A stretch of 64,000 nt of DNA from CAIJMU01 sp035530275 (GCA_035530275.1 DATKVC010000005.1:62001-126000); one strand, 5' to 3'; positions 1-8,801 are shown, counted from the first letter of the stretch. Notes: generated by a model not told the origin, from the sequence alone. Program-made: numbers and translations.

Positions 1-1
1 C

Positions 2-418
2 GTGGGAGCCTCTCTCGACGGACGCAAGGCCAAGGATCCCCTGGCCGACGGCGGCATGTCGGCGATGTATGGCAGGGACCGGAACGGACCGACGGCCCTC
101 CTCCGCTCGGTGTCCCGGATCGACTCTGCCCACGGCAGCAACGGCACTCTCCTCAACATGAAATTCCTGCCGGAGTTCTTCCGGACCGAGGAGGGTATCG
201 CCAAGTTCGCGAGCTTTCTCAGGACCTTTGTCAGGCTCCACATAAACCATGTCCAATTCAACGTGCTGCGCCGGGAAGACCTCCTGGCGGCCAAGGCCAA
301 TCCCGAGGCCTGGCGCGGCCTCACGGTGCGCGTCGCGGGATACACGGCCTATTTCCTCGAGCTCGCCAACGACCTCCAGGACGAGATCATCGCCAGGACG
401 AGCTACGGCGAGATTTGA
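2..418 (+). CDS. glycyl radical enzyme, C-terminal part only (5' end outside window)
   Basis: This is the last 138 residues of a pyruvate-formate-lyase-like glycyl radical enzyme; the gene begins to the left of the window, so no start is assigned. The glycyl radical loop is visible near the C-terminus as RVAGYTAYF, where the first Gly carries the radical, followed by a typical tail (DLQDEIIARTSYGEI). The visible part resembles the C-terminus of the complete enzyme at 4220-6610, so the two are paralogues. The active-site Cys region lies outside the window, and the substrate (a diol, sugar derivative or pyruvate) cannot be judged. Its activase follows 10 bases downstream. Confidence 0.88.
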   Translation: MGASLDGRKAKDPLADGGMSAMYGRDRNGPTALLRSVSRIDSAHGSNGTLLNMKFLPEFFRTEEGIAKFASFLRTFVRLHINHVQFNVLRREDLLAAKANPEAWRGLTVRVAGYTAYFLELANDLQDEIIARTSYGEI

Positions 419-428
419 AGGACAGCTG

Positions 429-1349
429 ATGGACGGGAACATCATCGACATCAAGCGCTTCACCCTCCACGACGGCTATGGCATTCGTTCGACGGTCTTT
501 TTGAAGGGTTGCGGCCTCCATTGCGCCTGGTGCCATAATCCGGAGGGTATCGACAATCGCGTTGAGCTCTGGTACCTGCCCCGCCAGTGCATCCATTGCC
601 ACACCTGCCTCGAGGTCTGTCCGGAAAAGGCGCTTTCGGTCGACGAGGTCGACGAACAGTCCATCGTTATCAATCGGCAGCGTTGCACCAACTGCGGTCT
701 CTGCGTCGAGGCCTGCCCTACGAACGCCCTTGCCTTCGACGGGAGGAGGCTCTCCAGCGAGGCGGTGGCGGAAATACTCCTTAGCGACCGGCAATTCTAC
801 TCCGAGTCCGGGGGCGGCATCACCATTTCGGGAGGCGATCCCCTTATCCAGCAGGGCTTCGCCCGCGAGATCCTGGGACTGTGCAAGGCTGAGGGCCTCC
901 ACACGGCCATCGAGACCTGCCTTCAAGGGAGCTGGACCATCATCGAGGGCTTCCTTCCCCTCGTCGATTTGTTCATAGTTGATTTGAAACTGGCCGACGC
1001 CCGGCTGCATCGTGAATACACGGGCCACGACAACGGCCTCATCCGGGAGAACTACCGCCGCCTGGCGTCCCTGGGGCGGGATTTGCTCACAAGGATACCC
1101 CTCATTCCCCGGGTTACCGCCCGGAGAGAAAATATCCAGGCAATTGCTAGCTTTATCGCCGAATGCAATCCCGGTGGACGAGTCGAACTCATCAATTTCA
1201 ATCCCCTGGCTGAGAACAAATACCTCCTCATGAACCGCGATCGGGAGTTCTTCAGGAACATGTCGCCCCTCGATGCCGAAGAGCTCGCCGCACTCCGCAC
1301 CGTCCTCGAGGCGGAGGGCCTGTCGACGATAAAGGAGCACCGTGTATGA
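429..1349 (+). CDS. glycyl radical enzyme activase (radical SAM), two-cluster type
   Basis: A 306-residue radical SAM enzyme that would generate the glycyl radical on the preceding enzyme by hydrogen abstraction. The radical SAM CX3CX2C motif is at Cys28, Cys32 and Cys35, just after HDGYGIRS, a variant of the family HDGPGIRT. Two ferredoxin-like 4Fe-4S motifs follow (Cys54/57/60/64 and Cys86/89/92/96), and SGGDP is the family glycine-rich SAM-binding motif. The start at 429 is chosen because AAGGA lies 6 bases upstream and the protein begins directly with the family N-terminus; the frame stays open upstream into the previous gene. The stop overlaps the next gene's start as ATGA. Confidence 0.92.
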   Translation: MDGNIIDIKRFTLHDGYGIRSTVFLKGCGLHCAWCHNPEGIDNRVELWYLPRQCIHCHTCLEVCPEKALSVDEVDEQSIVINRQRCTNCGLCVEACPTNALAFDGRRLSSEAVAEILLSDRQFYSESGGGITISGGDPLIQQGFAREILGLCKAEGLHTAIETCLQGSWTIIEGFLPLVDLFIVDLKLADARLHREYTGHDNGLIRENYRRLASLGRDLLTRIPLIPRVTARRENIQAIASFIAECNPGGRVELINFNPLAENKYLLMNRDREFFRNMSPLDAEELAALRTVLEAEGLSTIKEHRV

Positions 1350-3229
1350 GCGCGAGGGACGCGGAAGGAGCAGCCATGCCTCTCGCGCGGATGATCGCCG
1401 ACGCCCGTTCGGGCAGGCCCGTGTACATCACGACCGTCCATGAAGCCTTCGCGGCACTGCCTTCGAATGCCGGCGATCGCTTCGTCCTCGCCATCGACCT
1501 CCTCGAAACGGAAGGAAAGCAGGCCTGGGAACTCCGGATACCCAAACCCGAAGCTTGCACTGCCGAGGAGAGGGCCTTTGTCCTCGAATACGTCTATGCG
1601 GAGGTCTACAACATCCTGTCGAGCATCGGCGCGCGGGCCATGACGGTCTACGTCGAAGGCGATTCGCTGGGGGCCCTCGCCATCGCGGAAAGCCTGAACG
1701 AGGCCTTCTGCGTGGACCTGCCGCGCAAGGATCGGAAGGGCTACGGCCGGGCGATCAACGTCCTCGACCGGATGCTCGCGGCGATCAGGCCCGGCGATCC
1801 GCCCTTTCGCTTCACCATCGCCCGGATTGCCGACCTTCCGGCAATGATCCCCCCTCCGCGTCCCAAAGGCGACAGCCTCGCGGCCTTCAGGCGCTGCGCA
1901 AGCGGCCTCGAAGACAAGGCCTTCTGTGGCATCGACGTCGGGGGCACGGACATCAAGGCCGTGCTGGTCGATGACGGGAGGGTCATCGATTATAAGGAAT
2001 ACGACTGGTTTCCCGCCGCCTTCCTGAGATCCCGCCAATTGGTCGATCCGATCTGCTTGATCGTGCGGCTACTCCAGGCACGGCTTTGGCTTGAGCGCCT
2101 TCCGCCCTCCGACGGGCGGCGCGGACCCCTCCTCGAAGGCCTCGCGCTCGCGATGGACAGGGAGGCGAGCGACGAGGCGATGTCCCTGATCCTGGCCGAG
2201 CTCGGCGTCGAAGGACTCGGCGAGGCTCTTGCCGAAGATCCTGGACGGGGGCCCCGCTTCGACGGAATCGGGCTCTGCTTCCCCGACGTCGTGGTCAAGA
2301 ACAAGATCGTCGGCGGCGAGGTCTACAAGACTCGCGGAATACGCAACAATCCCGCTATCGACTATGAATCCGACTTCTCCGAGCTCACCAACCTCGATGA
2401 GCGCCTCAAGACCTGGCTACTGCCCGATGGCAGAGCGCGTATCATCAACGATGGGCCCATGGCTTCGTTTACCGCGGCAGTCGAGATCGCCGCCTCGCCC
2501 GAAGCCGACAAGGTGTCCCATGGCGTTTTCGCCCACACCCTCGGCACCGAGTTGGGCACCGGTTGGGTGATGGAGTCGGGGACGATTCCCGACATTCCCC
2601 TCGAGGTCTACAACTTTATAGTCGACCTCGGCGGCTGGCCGGAGCGGGCCTATGAACCCGACGACCTGAGAAGCGTCAATAATTTCAATACTGGGCTTCC
2701 CGGCACCCTGCAAAAATATTGCAGCCAGAGCGGGGTCTTCCGCCTTGCGATGAAGTACTTCCCCTCCGAGCGGCCCGACCTCCTTCGCGAGCTCGAGGAA
2801 AAGGGTTACCTGATGCGGCGAGGAGAAGGCGCGACACAGGGTTGGTACGTCCCCACGGAACCGATCGACCAGCGCAAGGCCTTCCTCGAGCACATGATGA
2901 GCCTGCCCGATCGCGAAAAGGACGAGACGAATCGCAGGATCTGGCGCGAAATCGGGGAGAGTTTGGCCGTTACCCTTCTGGAGACCCAGCGAATTCTCGA
3001 GGCTGGCACGGAGGAGCGATTCCTTTTTGGCCGCCTGGTCAAGAACGCCAGCTGCTTCGATTTGCTGGTGGAAGGCGCACGAAGTATCAAGGGCGACATT
3101 CGCCTCGTGGTGGCGGGAACTGGCATGGCCTATACCCCCCTCATGAAGCAGCTGGAGCGGAACACCGAATTTACCTTGGCTCAGTTTGCCCAGGCCATCG
3201 GCGCCGTGTACTTTGCCAATGGCTATTGA
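1346..3229 (+). CDS. ROK/hexokinase-fold protein, probable sugar kinase with extra N-terminal domain
   Basis: A 627-residue protein of the actin/hexokinase fold. A phosphate-1 loop (GIDVGGTDIKAVLVDDG) sits near residue 190. A ROK-like core follows (NDGPMASFTAAVE, then GTELGTGWV), but the ROK zinc-binding cysteine cluster is not seen. The first 185 residues or so form a separate domain that I do not recognise. The total is about twice the usual ROK length. Two starts are possible: ATG 1346, overlapping the activase stop with AAAGGAG 8 bases upstream, and ATG 1376 with GGAAGGAG 5 bases upstream. Its place between two glycyl radical systems suggests a sugar or sugar-derivative substrate, but this is inference. 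Confidence 0.7.
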   Translation: MSARDAEGAAMPLARMIADARSGRPVYITTVHEAFAALPSNAGDRFVLAIDLLETEGKQAWELRIPKPEACTAEERAFVLEYVYAEVYNILSSIGARAMTVYVEGDSLGALAIAESLNEAFCVDLPRKDRKGYGRAINVLDRMLAAIRPGDPPFRFTIARIADLPAMIPPPRPKGDSLAAFRRCASGLEDKAFCGIDVGGTDIKAVLVDDGRVIDYKEYDWFPAAFLRSRQLVDPICLIVRLLQARLWLERLPPSDGRRGPLLEGLALAMDREASDEAMSLILAELGVEGLGEALAEDPGRGPRFDGIGLCFPDVVVKNKIVGGEVYKTRGIRNNPAIDYESDFSELTNLDERLKTWLLPDGRARIINDGPMASFTAAVEIAASPEADKVSHGVFAHTLGTELGTGWVMESGTIPDIPLEVYNFIVDLGGWPERAYEPDDLRSVNNFNTGLPGTLQKYCSQSGVFRLAMKYFPSERPDLLRELEEKGYLMRRGEGATQGWYVPTEPIDQRKAFLEHMMSLPDREKDETNRRIWREIGESLAVTLLETQRILEAGTEERFLFGRLVKNASCFDLLVEGARSIKGDIRLVVAGTGMAYTPLMKQLERNTEFTLAQFAQAIGAVYFANGY

Positions 3230-3291
3230 GGATTGCCGCCTCGTTTTCTTTCATTCGAAAACATATATTGCTTCTTTGAAACCTAGATGCT

Positions 3292-4215
3292 ATGTTTCTC
3301 GTAGCAATCATGATCTTCGACCTGCAACGTTTTTCGACCCATGATGGTCCCGGCATACGCACCGTGGTCTTTTTCAAAGGCTGTACCCTGCGCTGTGCCT
3401 GGTGCGCCAATCCCGAAAGCCAGGCCTTCGAGGCTGAAATTCTTCATAATTCCATACACTGTATAGATTGTCATGCCTGCCTCGACCCCTCTTTCGGCGG
3501 TCTTTTGCTGCCGGCCGAGGGTGGCGGGGTTCGGGTCGATCGAAGCAAGCCGGCTCGTGCCGCGCCGGTCGAGGCCTGCCCCTCCTTGGCCCTTCGCCTC
3601 GCCGGCAGGGAAATGACCGCCGCCGAGATCGTCACCGAGCTGATGAAAGACGCCCCCTTCTTCGCGAAGTCGGGTGGAGGGGTGACCTTCTCGGGCGGCG
3701 AGCCCCTCGCGAGCCCCCATCTGGCCCTCGAAGTGGCGAACTTACTAATTGCTGCGGGCATAACGGTGGCGATCGAGACTTCCCTCGCGGTCAGGGCCGA
3801 GGTCCTCGGCCCTTTCCTCGCGCTACCCATCCTCTGGCTTGCCGATCTCAAGCACGTCGATGAAAAACGCTTCATCGCGGCCACGGGGGGCCGGCTCGGC
3901 CCTTTGCTCGCGAATATGCGCAGCCTCGCCGCTTCGGGCGCCGAGCTCGAGCTCCGGATACCCGTGGTGCCCGGCTTCAATGCCGATGACGCATCGATAG
4001 GCGCCATGCTCGATTTCGCTGCATCCCTTCCGAATCCCCGGGATAGGCCCCGCCACATGGATTTCCTGCCTTACCACGAACTGGCCCTCGGCAAATACGC
4101 CATGCTCGATCGCGACTATACCTGGACTCGAGGCGATGCGCCGGCCAAACATGATGTGGGGCGTTGGGCGGCACAGGCTCAGGCCCTCGGATTCATCACC
4201 AGCACAGGAGGTTGA
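3292..4215 (+). CDS. glycyl radical enzyme activase (radical SAM) with a reduced iron-sulfur domain
   Basis: A 307-residue activase for the glycyl radical enzyme that starts 4 bases after its stop. HDGPGIRT is followed by the radical SAM cysteines Cys31, Cys35 and Cys38, and SGGEP is present. Unlike the activase at 429-1349, it keeps only one auxiliary set: Cys57, Cys60 and Cys63, then a gap of about 30 residues to Cys96 in EACP. It looks as if the end of cluster I and the start of cluster II were lost. ATG 3310 (MIFDLQRF) is an alternative start; neither start has a convincing ribosome binding site. The 62 bases upstream include the AT-rich repeats TTCGAAAA and TTTGAAAC. Confidence 0.88.
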   Translation: MFLVAIMIFDLQRFSTHDGPGIRTVVFFKGCTLRCAWCANPESQAFEAEILHNSIHCIDCHACLDPSFGGLLLPAEGGGVRVDRSKPARAAPVEACPSLALRLAGREMTAAEIVTELMKDAPFFAKSGGGVTFSGGEPLASPHLALEVANLLIAAGITVAIETSLAVRAEVLGPFLALPILWLADLKHVDEKRFIAATGGRLGPLLANMRSLAASGAELELRIPVVPGFNADDASIGAMLDFAASLPNPRDRPRHMDFLPYHELALGKYAMLDRDYTWTRGDAPAKHDVGRWAAQAQALGFITSTGG

Positions 4216-4219
4216 TCCA

Positions 4220-6610
4220 ATGACCGAACGAATAAGCCGCATCAAGGACGACATCCTCTCGACGCCCCCCTCCATCTGCATCGAAAGGGCACGCATCTAT
4301 ACAAGGATCTACCAGGAGACCGAGGCGCTGCCGATCGTGCGCCGCCGTGCCCTCGCCCTCCGTCGCACCCTCGAGGAGATGACGATCTGGATCGGCGATA
4401 CCGAACTCATCGTCGGCAACCATGCCTCCAGGAACCGCGCGGCTCCGATCTTCCCGGAATACGCCGTGGCTTGGATCGAGAAGGAGATGGACGGCCTCGA
4501 CAAGCGTCCGGCGGAAGCCTATCGCCTCGACGAATCGCTCAAGCCCGAACTTCGCGACATCGTCGCCTACTGGAAGGGACGCACCCTCCACGAACGCGCC
4601 GAGGCCCTTCTTTCCCCCGAGCTCAAGGCCATCCACGACGCCGCCATGGTCAAGGCCGAGGGCAATATGACCTCGGGCGACGGCCACGTCGCGGTCAACA
4701 TGTACAAGGTTCTCGCCCTCGGCCTCGGCGGCTACAAGCGCCTCGTGCGCGAGACCGACGCCGCCCTCGACGTCTCGACCTGGGAGGGGCTACGGCGGCG
4801 CCAGCTCTACCTCGCCATGCTCGATGCGCTGGAGGGCTTTTCGGCCTATGTGCGACGCTTCGCCGAGCTGGCTTACGCCACGGCGAATACCGCCGCCACG
4901 AGCGAGCGCCGCGCCGAACTCGAGACGATAGCGGCCACCTGCGCGGCCCTCGTCGAAGGGGCGCCGACCTCCTTCCGCGAGGCCCTCCAGCTTTCCTACT
5001 TCGTGCAGGTCGTCCTCCAGATCGAATCGAACGGCCACTCCCTCTCCTTCGGCCGAATGGACCAGTTCCTCGGTCCCTTCTACGACCGCGACCTCGACTC
5101 CGGACGAATAAAGCGCGAAGAGGCGGCCGAGCTCCTCGAGGCCACCTGGCTCAAGCTCCTCGCCGTCAAGAAGGTGCGCTCCTGGTCGCATACCCGCTAC
5201 TCGGCCGGCGGCCCCCTCTACCAGAACGTCACAATTGGCGGCACCGACCGAGCGGGGCGCGACGCCGTCAACAGGCTCTCCTACCTCATCCTCGAGACCG
5301 TGGGGGAGCTCAAGCTCACCCAGCCCAACCTCTCCGTGCGCTACCACTCCGGCATGACGCGGGAATTCCTCGACGCCTGCGCCCGCGTGATCGATCGGGG
5401 CTTCGGCATGCCGGCCTTCAACAACGACGAGGTCGTCATCCCCGGCATGCTCGAGCGCGGCGTGAGCCTCGAGGACGCCAGGGAGTATTCGGCCATCGGA
5501 TGCATCGAGGTGGCGGTGCCCGGTAAGTGGGGCTATCGGACCACGGGCATGAGCTTCCTCAACATGATGCGGATTCTCCTCGCCACCCTGAACGACGGCT
5601 TCGAACCCACCGCCGGCAGGGCGTTCCTGCCCGGCACCGGCACGCTCTCCGATTTCGCCACCTTCGCGGAGCTGATGGCAGCCTGGAGGAAGCAGGTCGC
5701 CTTCTACACGCGCGCGAGCGTCGAGATCGACACGGCAGTGGACACGGCCCTCGAGGCCTACGTTCCCGACATCCTCTGCTCGGTCTTCACCGACGACTGC
5801 ATCGCCCGGGGCAAGCACCTCAAGGAGGGCGGGGCCGTCTACGACTGGATTTCCGGCCTCCAGGTCGGCATCGCGAACATGGGCAATGCCCTCGCGGCGA
5901 TTAAAAAGCTGGTCTACGAGGATGGCCTCGTGTCGAAGGATGATCTACTCGCGGGCCTCGCGAACGATTTCGCCGGTCCCGAGGGCGAAAGGCTCAGGCT
6001 CACCCTCCTCAACAAGGCCCCCAAGTACGGAAACGATGACAACTATGTGGACTCGATCGTCATCGAGGCATACCGGGCCTATATCGACGAGATCGCGAAG
6101 TACCGGAACACCCGCTTCGGGCGCGGTCCCATCGGCGGCGGCTATTATCCCGGCACATCCAGCATTTCGGCCAATGTCCCTTCGGGTTCGGTGGTCAAGG
6201 CTACGCCCGACGGCCGCAAGGCCGGAACGCCCCTGGCCGAGGGTTCTTCACCCTCCTCGGGAACCGACATCCTCGGACCCACGGCTGTCCTCGCCTCGGT
6301 GGGCAAGCTCCCGGCCCAGGAGATCTTCGGCGGCGTGCTTCTCAACCAGAAACTCTCGCCCGGTTCCCTCAAGACCGAGGCCGACCGTCAACGCCTCGAA
6401 GCCATGCTCCGCACCTTCTTCGACGACTACAAGGGCTGGCACATCCAGTACAACCTCGTGTCGCGCGACGTCCTCCTCGACGCGAAAAAGCATCCCGAAA
6501 AGCACCGCGACCTCGTGGTCCGCGTGGCTGGTTACTCAGCCTACTTCAACGACCTCAACGCCGATCAGCAGGATGACATCATCGCGCGCACCGAGCACGA
6601 GCTCAGGTAG
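4220..6610 (+). CDS. glycyl radical enzyme, PflD/PflF-like (substrate unknown)
   Basis: A complete 796-residue glycyl radical enzyme, a usual length for the family. The active-site loop reads SAIGCIEVAV, with the thiyl Cys428 and the nearby acid Glu430 in the GC-x-E arrangement shared with diol dehydratase/C-C lyase-type members. The C-terminal loop RVAGYSAYF places the radical at Gly771. The sequence GKWGYRTTGMSF after the Cys recalls the uncharacterised E. coli PflF/YbiW-type group; this is from memory and not checked. ATG 4220 is preceded by AGGAGG 8 bases upstream, which rules out the upstream in-frame ATG at 4136. In context it may handle 1,2-propanediol from deoxysugars, which is inference. 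Confidence 0.9.
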   Translation: MTERISRIKDDILSTPPSICIERARIYTRIYQETEALPIVRRRALALRRTLEEMTIWIGDTELIVGNHASRNRAAPIFPEYAVAWIEKEMDGLDKRPAEAYRLDESLKPELRDIVAYWKGRTLHERAEALLSPELKAIHDAAMVKAEGNMTSGDGHVAVNMYKVLALGLGGYKRLVRETDAALDVSTWEGLRRRQLYLAMLDALEGFSAYVRRFAELAYATANTAATSERRAELETIAATCAALVEGAPTSFREALQLSYFVQVVLQIESNGHSLSFGRMDQFLGPFYDRDLDSGRIKREEAAELLEATWLKLLAVKKVRSWSHTRYSAGGPLYQNVTIGGTDRAGRDAVNRLSYLILETVGELKLTQPNLSVRYHSGMTREFLDACARVIDRGFGMPAFNNDEVVIPGMLERGVSLEDAREYSAIGCIEVAVPGKWGYRTTGMSFLNMMRILLATLNDGFEPTAGRAFLPGTGTLSDFATFAELMAAWRKQVAFYTRASVEIDTAVDTALEAYVPDILCSVFTDDCIARGKHLKEGGAVYDWISGLQVGIANMGNALAAIKKLVYEDGLVSKDDLLAGLANDFAGPEGERLRLTLLNKAPKYGNDDNYVDSIVIEAYRAYIDEIAKYRNTRFGRGPIGGGYYPGTSSISANVPSGSVVKATPDGRKAGTPLAEGSSPSSGTDILGPTAVLASVGKLPAQEIFGGVLLNQKLSPGSLKTEADRQRLEAMLRTFFDDYKGWHIQYNLVSRDVLLDAKKHPEKHRDLVVRVAGYSAYFNDLNADQQDDIIARTEHELR

Positions 6611-6645
6611 GGAGGCCTTCGTCGGCAGGGTGCCCGGCGTCGAGC

Positions 6646-7452
6646 TCAGCAGATCTGGAGATCGAGACCCGCCGTCAAAAAGTGGCGTCTGTATTCGTCG
6701 GGGATTCCCGCATCCGTCACAAGGCCCGCGATGAGGGACAAATCCGAACAGACGACCGACGCGTGCGACACGCCGAATTTGGTTGAATCGGTGAGAATCC
6801 AGGCCTTGGCTCCGCAGTCGGCCCCGCGCTCGAGTATCGAACGCGTCACCTCGGCGCGCGCCATGTCGTTCAACATGAAACCATCGGCGATGGTAAAGCC
6901 GGATACGCCCGAGAATGACTTCGAAAAGCCGACCTTGCGGATCGATTCGGCGACCGTGGAGCCCACGAGGCTCTCGCTTTCTTCCTGATAGAAGCCGCCG
7001 AGGACGACCACCCGCACCTTCGAGCCTCGAAATAGCCTGGCGACAAAGAGGTTGGTGGTGATCACCGTCAGGGCTTTGATATCCCTGATCCGCTGCGCGA
7101 ACATCGCGATCGCGGAGCCTGCTTCGAGCAGGATGGTATCCCCGGCTTCGACCAAAGTCGCCGCCCTGCCGGCTATCGCTTGTTTTTCGGCGAAGCGCAG
7201 GTGCATCCTGAAAGGAATGTCATCGCCATCATAGATCCGAGCCTCGCCGTGGTAGCGTCGGACAATACCCTGGCGCTCCAGGTCATTCAGGCTCTTGCGA
7301 ACGGAAACCTCGGAGACTTGGAGAGCTTCGGCCAGTTCGGAAACCCGGCAGCTTCCCGATTTGAGAATGGCCTCCCGCACGGCGTCGGAGATATCCCTAT
7401 TGCCGACCTTCCCCCGACCTCGAGGGCTACGCCCTTTCTCGGTGTGGCTCAT
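6646..7452 (-). CDS. DeoR-family transcriptional regulator
   Basis: A 268-residue DeoR-type repressor. An N-terminal winged helix-turn-helix (VSELAEALQVSEVSVRKSLNDLERQGIVRRYHG) is followed by the DeoR C-terminal sensor domain, which usually binds a phosphorylated sugar (IAGRAATLVEAGDTILLEAGS; late DSTKFG loop). It is convergent with the glycyl radical enzyme gene and divergent from ABC cassette A, so it probably controls one or both. A TTG at 7500 would add 16 residues; ATG 7452 fits the usual family length. The shared 400-base upstream region contains palindromes and several TGAAAC motifs that are candidate operators. Confidence 0.88.
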   Translation of the reverse strand: MSHTEKGRSPRGRGKVGNRDISDAVREAILKSGSCRVSELAEALQVSEVSVRKSLNDLERQGIVRRYHGEARIYDGDDIPFRMHLRFAEKQAIAGRAATLVEAGDTILLEAGSAIAMFAQRIRDIKALTVITTNLFVARLFRGSKVRVVVLGGFYQEESESLVGSTVAESIRKVGFSKSFSGVSGFTIADGFMLNDMARAEVTRSILERGADCGAKAWILTDSTKFGVSHASVVCSDLSLIAGLVTDAGIPDEYRRHFLTAGLDLQIC

Positions 7453-7763
7453 GATCCGTACAATAGCCGAAATTTCGGCAACCGGCAACGAATAGTCCAA
7501 ATGAAACTATATATTCGACCACTCCAAAGTATTGCGCTTTGATGCCAAATTTCTGAATCTCAAGGAAGTCCATGGGGTCCGCTGGAGAACGCGTGAAATC
7601 GTCTTCGGATAGTTCAGTTTTGCCTTCCATTTAGTACAGTTTTCGCCCTTTCGGAATCCGCAAGTTGCTTTATCCTAACCGCCGATCTACACTCAATCGA
7701 GGCGAGGTAATTCCGTGAATCGGCTTGGAAAGCATGTGCTTGACCGATACTTGGAAAATTCCT

Positions 7764-7791
7764 TTGACAGATGCATCGATCGATGCATAAT
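7764..7791 (+). promoter_or_regulatory. sigma-70-like promoter of ABC cassette A
   Basis: A perfect -35 (TTGACA, 7764-7769) is followed after 16 bases by CATAAT (7786-7791), a 5 of 6 match to the -10 consensus. Transcription would begin near 7798, about 53 bases before the binding-protein gene. The spacer is filled by a perfect palindrome. Confidence 0.7.
7771..7788. promoter_or_regulatory. 18-bp perfect palindrome in the promoter spacer, candidate operator
   Basis: ATGCATCGATCGATGCAT is its own reverse complement and lies between the -35 and -10 elements, reaching into the -10. A protein bound here would block RNA polymerase. The owner is unknown; the divergent DeoR regulator is the nearest candidate. 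Confidence 0.6.
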
Positions 7792-7806
7792 CAATTTAGG
7801 TTTCTA

Positions 7807-7828
7807 ATGAAACATTTTGATGTTTCAT
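7807..7828. promoter_or_regulatory. inverted repeat downstream of promoter, candidate operator or leader hairpin
   Basis: ATGAAACAT and ATGTTTCAT form a perfect 9-bp inverted repeat separated by TTTG. It begins about 9 bases after the predicted transcription start and ends 22 bases before the ATG of the binding-protein gene. It could be a second operator or a 5' stabilising hairpin; the TGAAAC half-site also occurs at 7502 and near 3278. Confidence 0.5.
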
Positions 7829-7850
7829 AGAGCAATAAAGGGGGGTAAGT

Positions 7851-8801
7851 ATGACAAGTCTTAAGAGAGCGTTGGTCCTCGGTATGGTGCTCCCGATGGC
7901 CTTCGGCATGGTGCTGAGCGTCGGCGCACAGGCCAAGGTGAAGGCCGCGTTCATCGTGTCCAACCAGGCCAATGAATCGCAGGCATTCTCGGCGAGGGAG
8001 TTTCTGAAATACGGACCCAGCTACGGATTCGACGTCTCGACCTTCGACGCGAAGGGCGACACTCAGGTCGAGTCCCAGATCGTCACCAACTGTATCGCAC
8101 AGGGCTTCAAGGTCATCTTTCTCAACCCGAACGACATCCACGCTATCGTCCCCGCCCTCATGAAGGCGAAGCAGGCCGGCCTCATCGTCGGCATGTTCTC
8201 TTCGTACCTCACCGGCGCCGACCAGAAGTGGAGCGACTTCGCCGCTTCCAGCGACGATCTCCTCGGCGGTCAGCTCGCCGCCCAGCAGTTCATTAAACAC
8301 TTCCCGAACGGCGCCAAGATCGTCGAGATCGGCGGCCAGGCCGGCCACAACGCCCAGATCCAGCGCCACGACGGCTTCAATGGCGACAAGGGCATCAAGG
8401 GCTCCAAGATCCAGGTCATGGATTTCAAGGCCTGCCAGCAGTGGGCTACCGACCAGGCCCAGGCGATCATGGAAGACGACATCGTCAAGTACGGCAATGA
8501 CATCCAGGGTGTCTTCGTCCATTGGGACAACGGCGCGACCGGCGTCATCCAGGCTGCCAAGGCCGCCGGCCTCAATAACCTCTACATAGTCGGCGTCGAC
8601 GGCAACAAGGCCGGCTACGTCCAGGTCAAGAGCGGCGACCAGGCCGTCTCCATCGCCCAGGACTTCACCTCCATGGTCAAGACCTCGCTCCAACTCGCCA
8701 AGGACAGGCTCGCCGGCAAGAAAGTTCCCGCGTTCACGGTGATTCCGCAGATCATCTACGACAAGGACACCGTCAACAACTATCCCACTCCCGAGTGGTG
8801 A
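7851..8801 (+). CDS. sugar ABC transporter substrate-binding protein (ribose type), cassette A
   Basis: A 316-residue periplasmic binding protein of the ribose/galactose (RbsB) family. It has a positively charged start, a hydrophobic signal segment and a likely cleavage after AQA near residue 28. The mature part opens with KAAFIVSNQANESQAF and has the two-lobe pattern of the family (LGGQLAAQQFIKHFPNGAKIVEIGGQAG; GVFVHWDNGATGVIQAAKAAG; VGVDGN). The ATG follows a GGGGGG run at 7840-7846. It is the first and probably most expressed gene of a four-gene transporter operon, with a hairpin between it and the ATPase gene. The ligand is unknown, but a pentose, hexose or deoxysugar is likely. Confidence 0.93.
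   Translation: MTSLKRALVLGMVLPMAFGMVLSVGAQAKVKAAFIVSNQANESQAFSAREFLKYGPSYGFDVSTFDAKGDTQVESQIVTNCIAQGFKVIFLNPNDIHAIVPALMKAKQAGLIVGMFSSYLTGADQKWSDFAASSDDLLGGQLAAQQFIKHFPNGAKIVEIGGQAGHNAQIQRHDGFNGDKGIKGSKIQVMDFKACQQWATDQAQAIMEDDIVKYGNDIQGVFVHWDNGATGVIQAAKAAGLNNLYIVGVDGNKAGYVQVKSGDQAVSIAQDFTSMVKTSLQLAKDRLAGKKVPAFTVIPQIIYDKDTVNNYPTPEW

Larger units (their letters stand above)
7453..7850. other. intergenic regulatory region between deoR-type gene and ABC cassette A
   Basis: This 398-base stretch between divergent genes holds no convincing protein gene. It is more AT-rich than its surroundings. Near its right end it contains a strong promoter with a palindromic spacer and, just downstream, a second inverted repeat. 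ATGAAAC also occurs at 7501-7507, near the regulator's possible TTG start, and recurs in the repeat at 7807. Confidence 0.7.

Noticed and set aside
1052..2038. Long minus-strand open frame of 328 codons
   Set aside because: It lies opposite the activase and ROK-like genes, crosses their junction and reads as low-complexity Arg/Asp/Gly sequence. High-GC coding DNA commonly gives such shadows.
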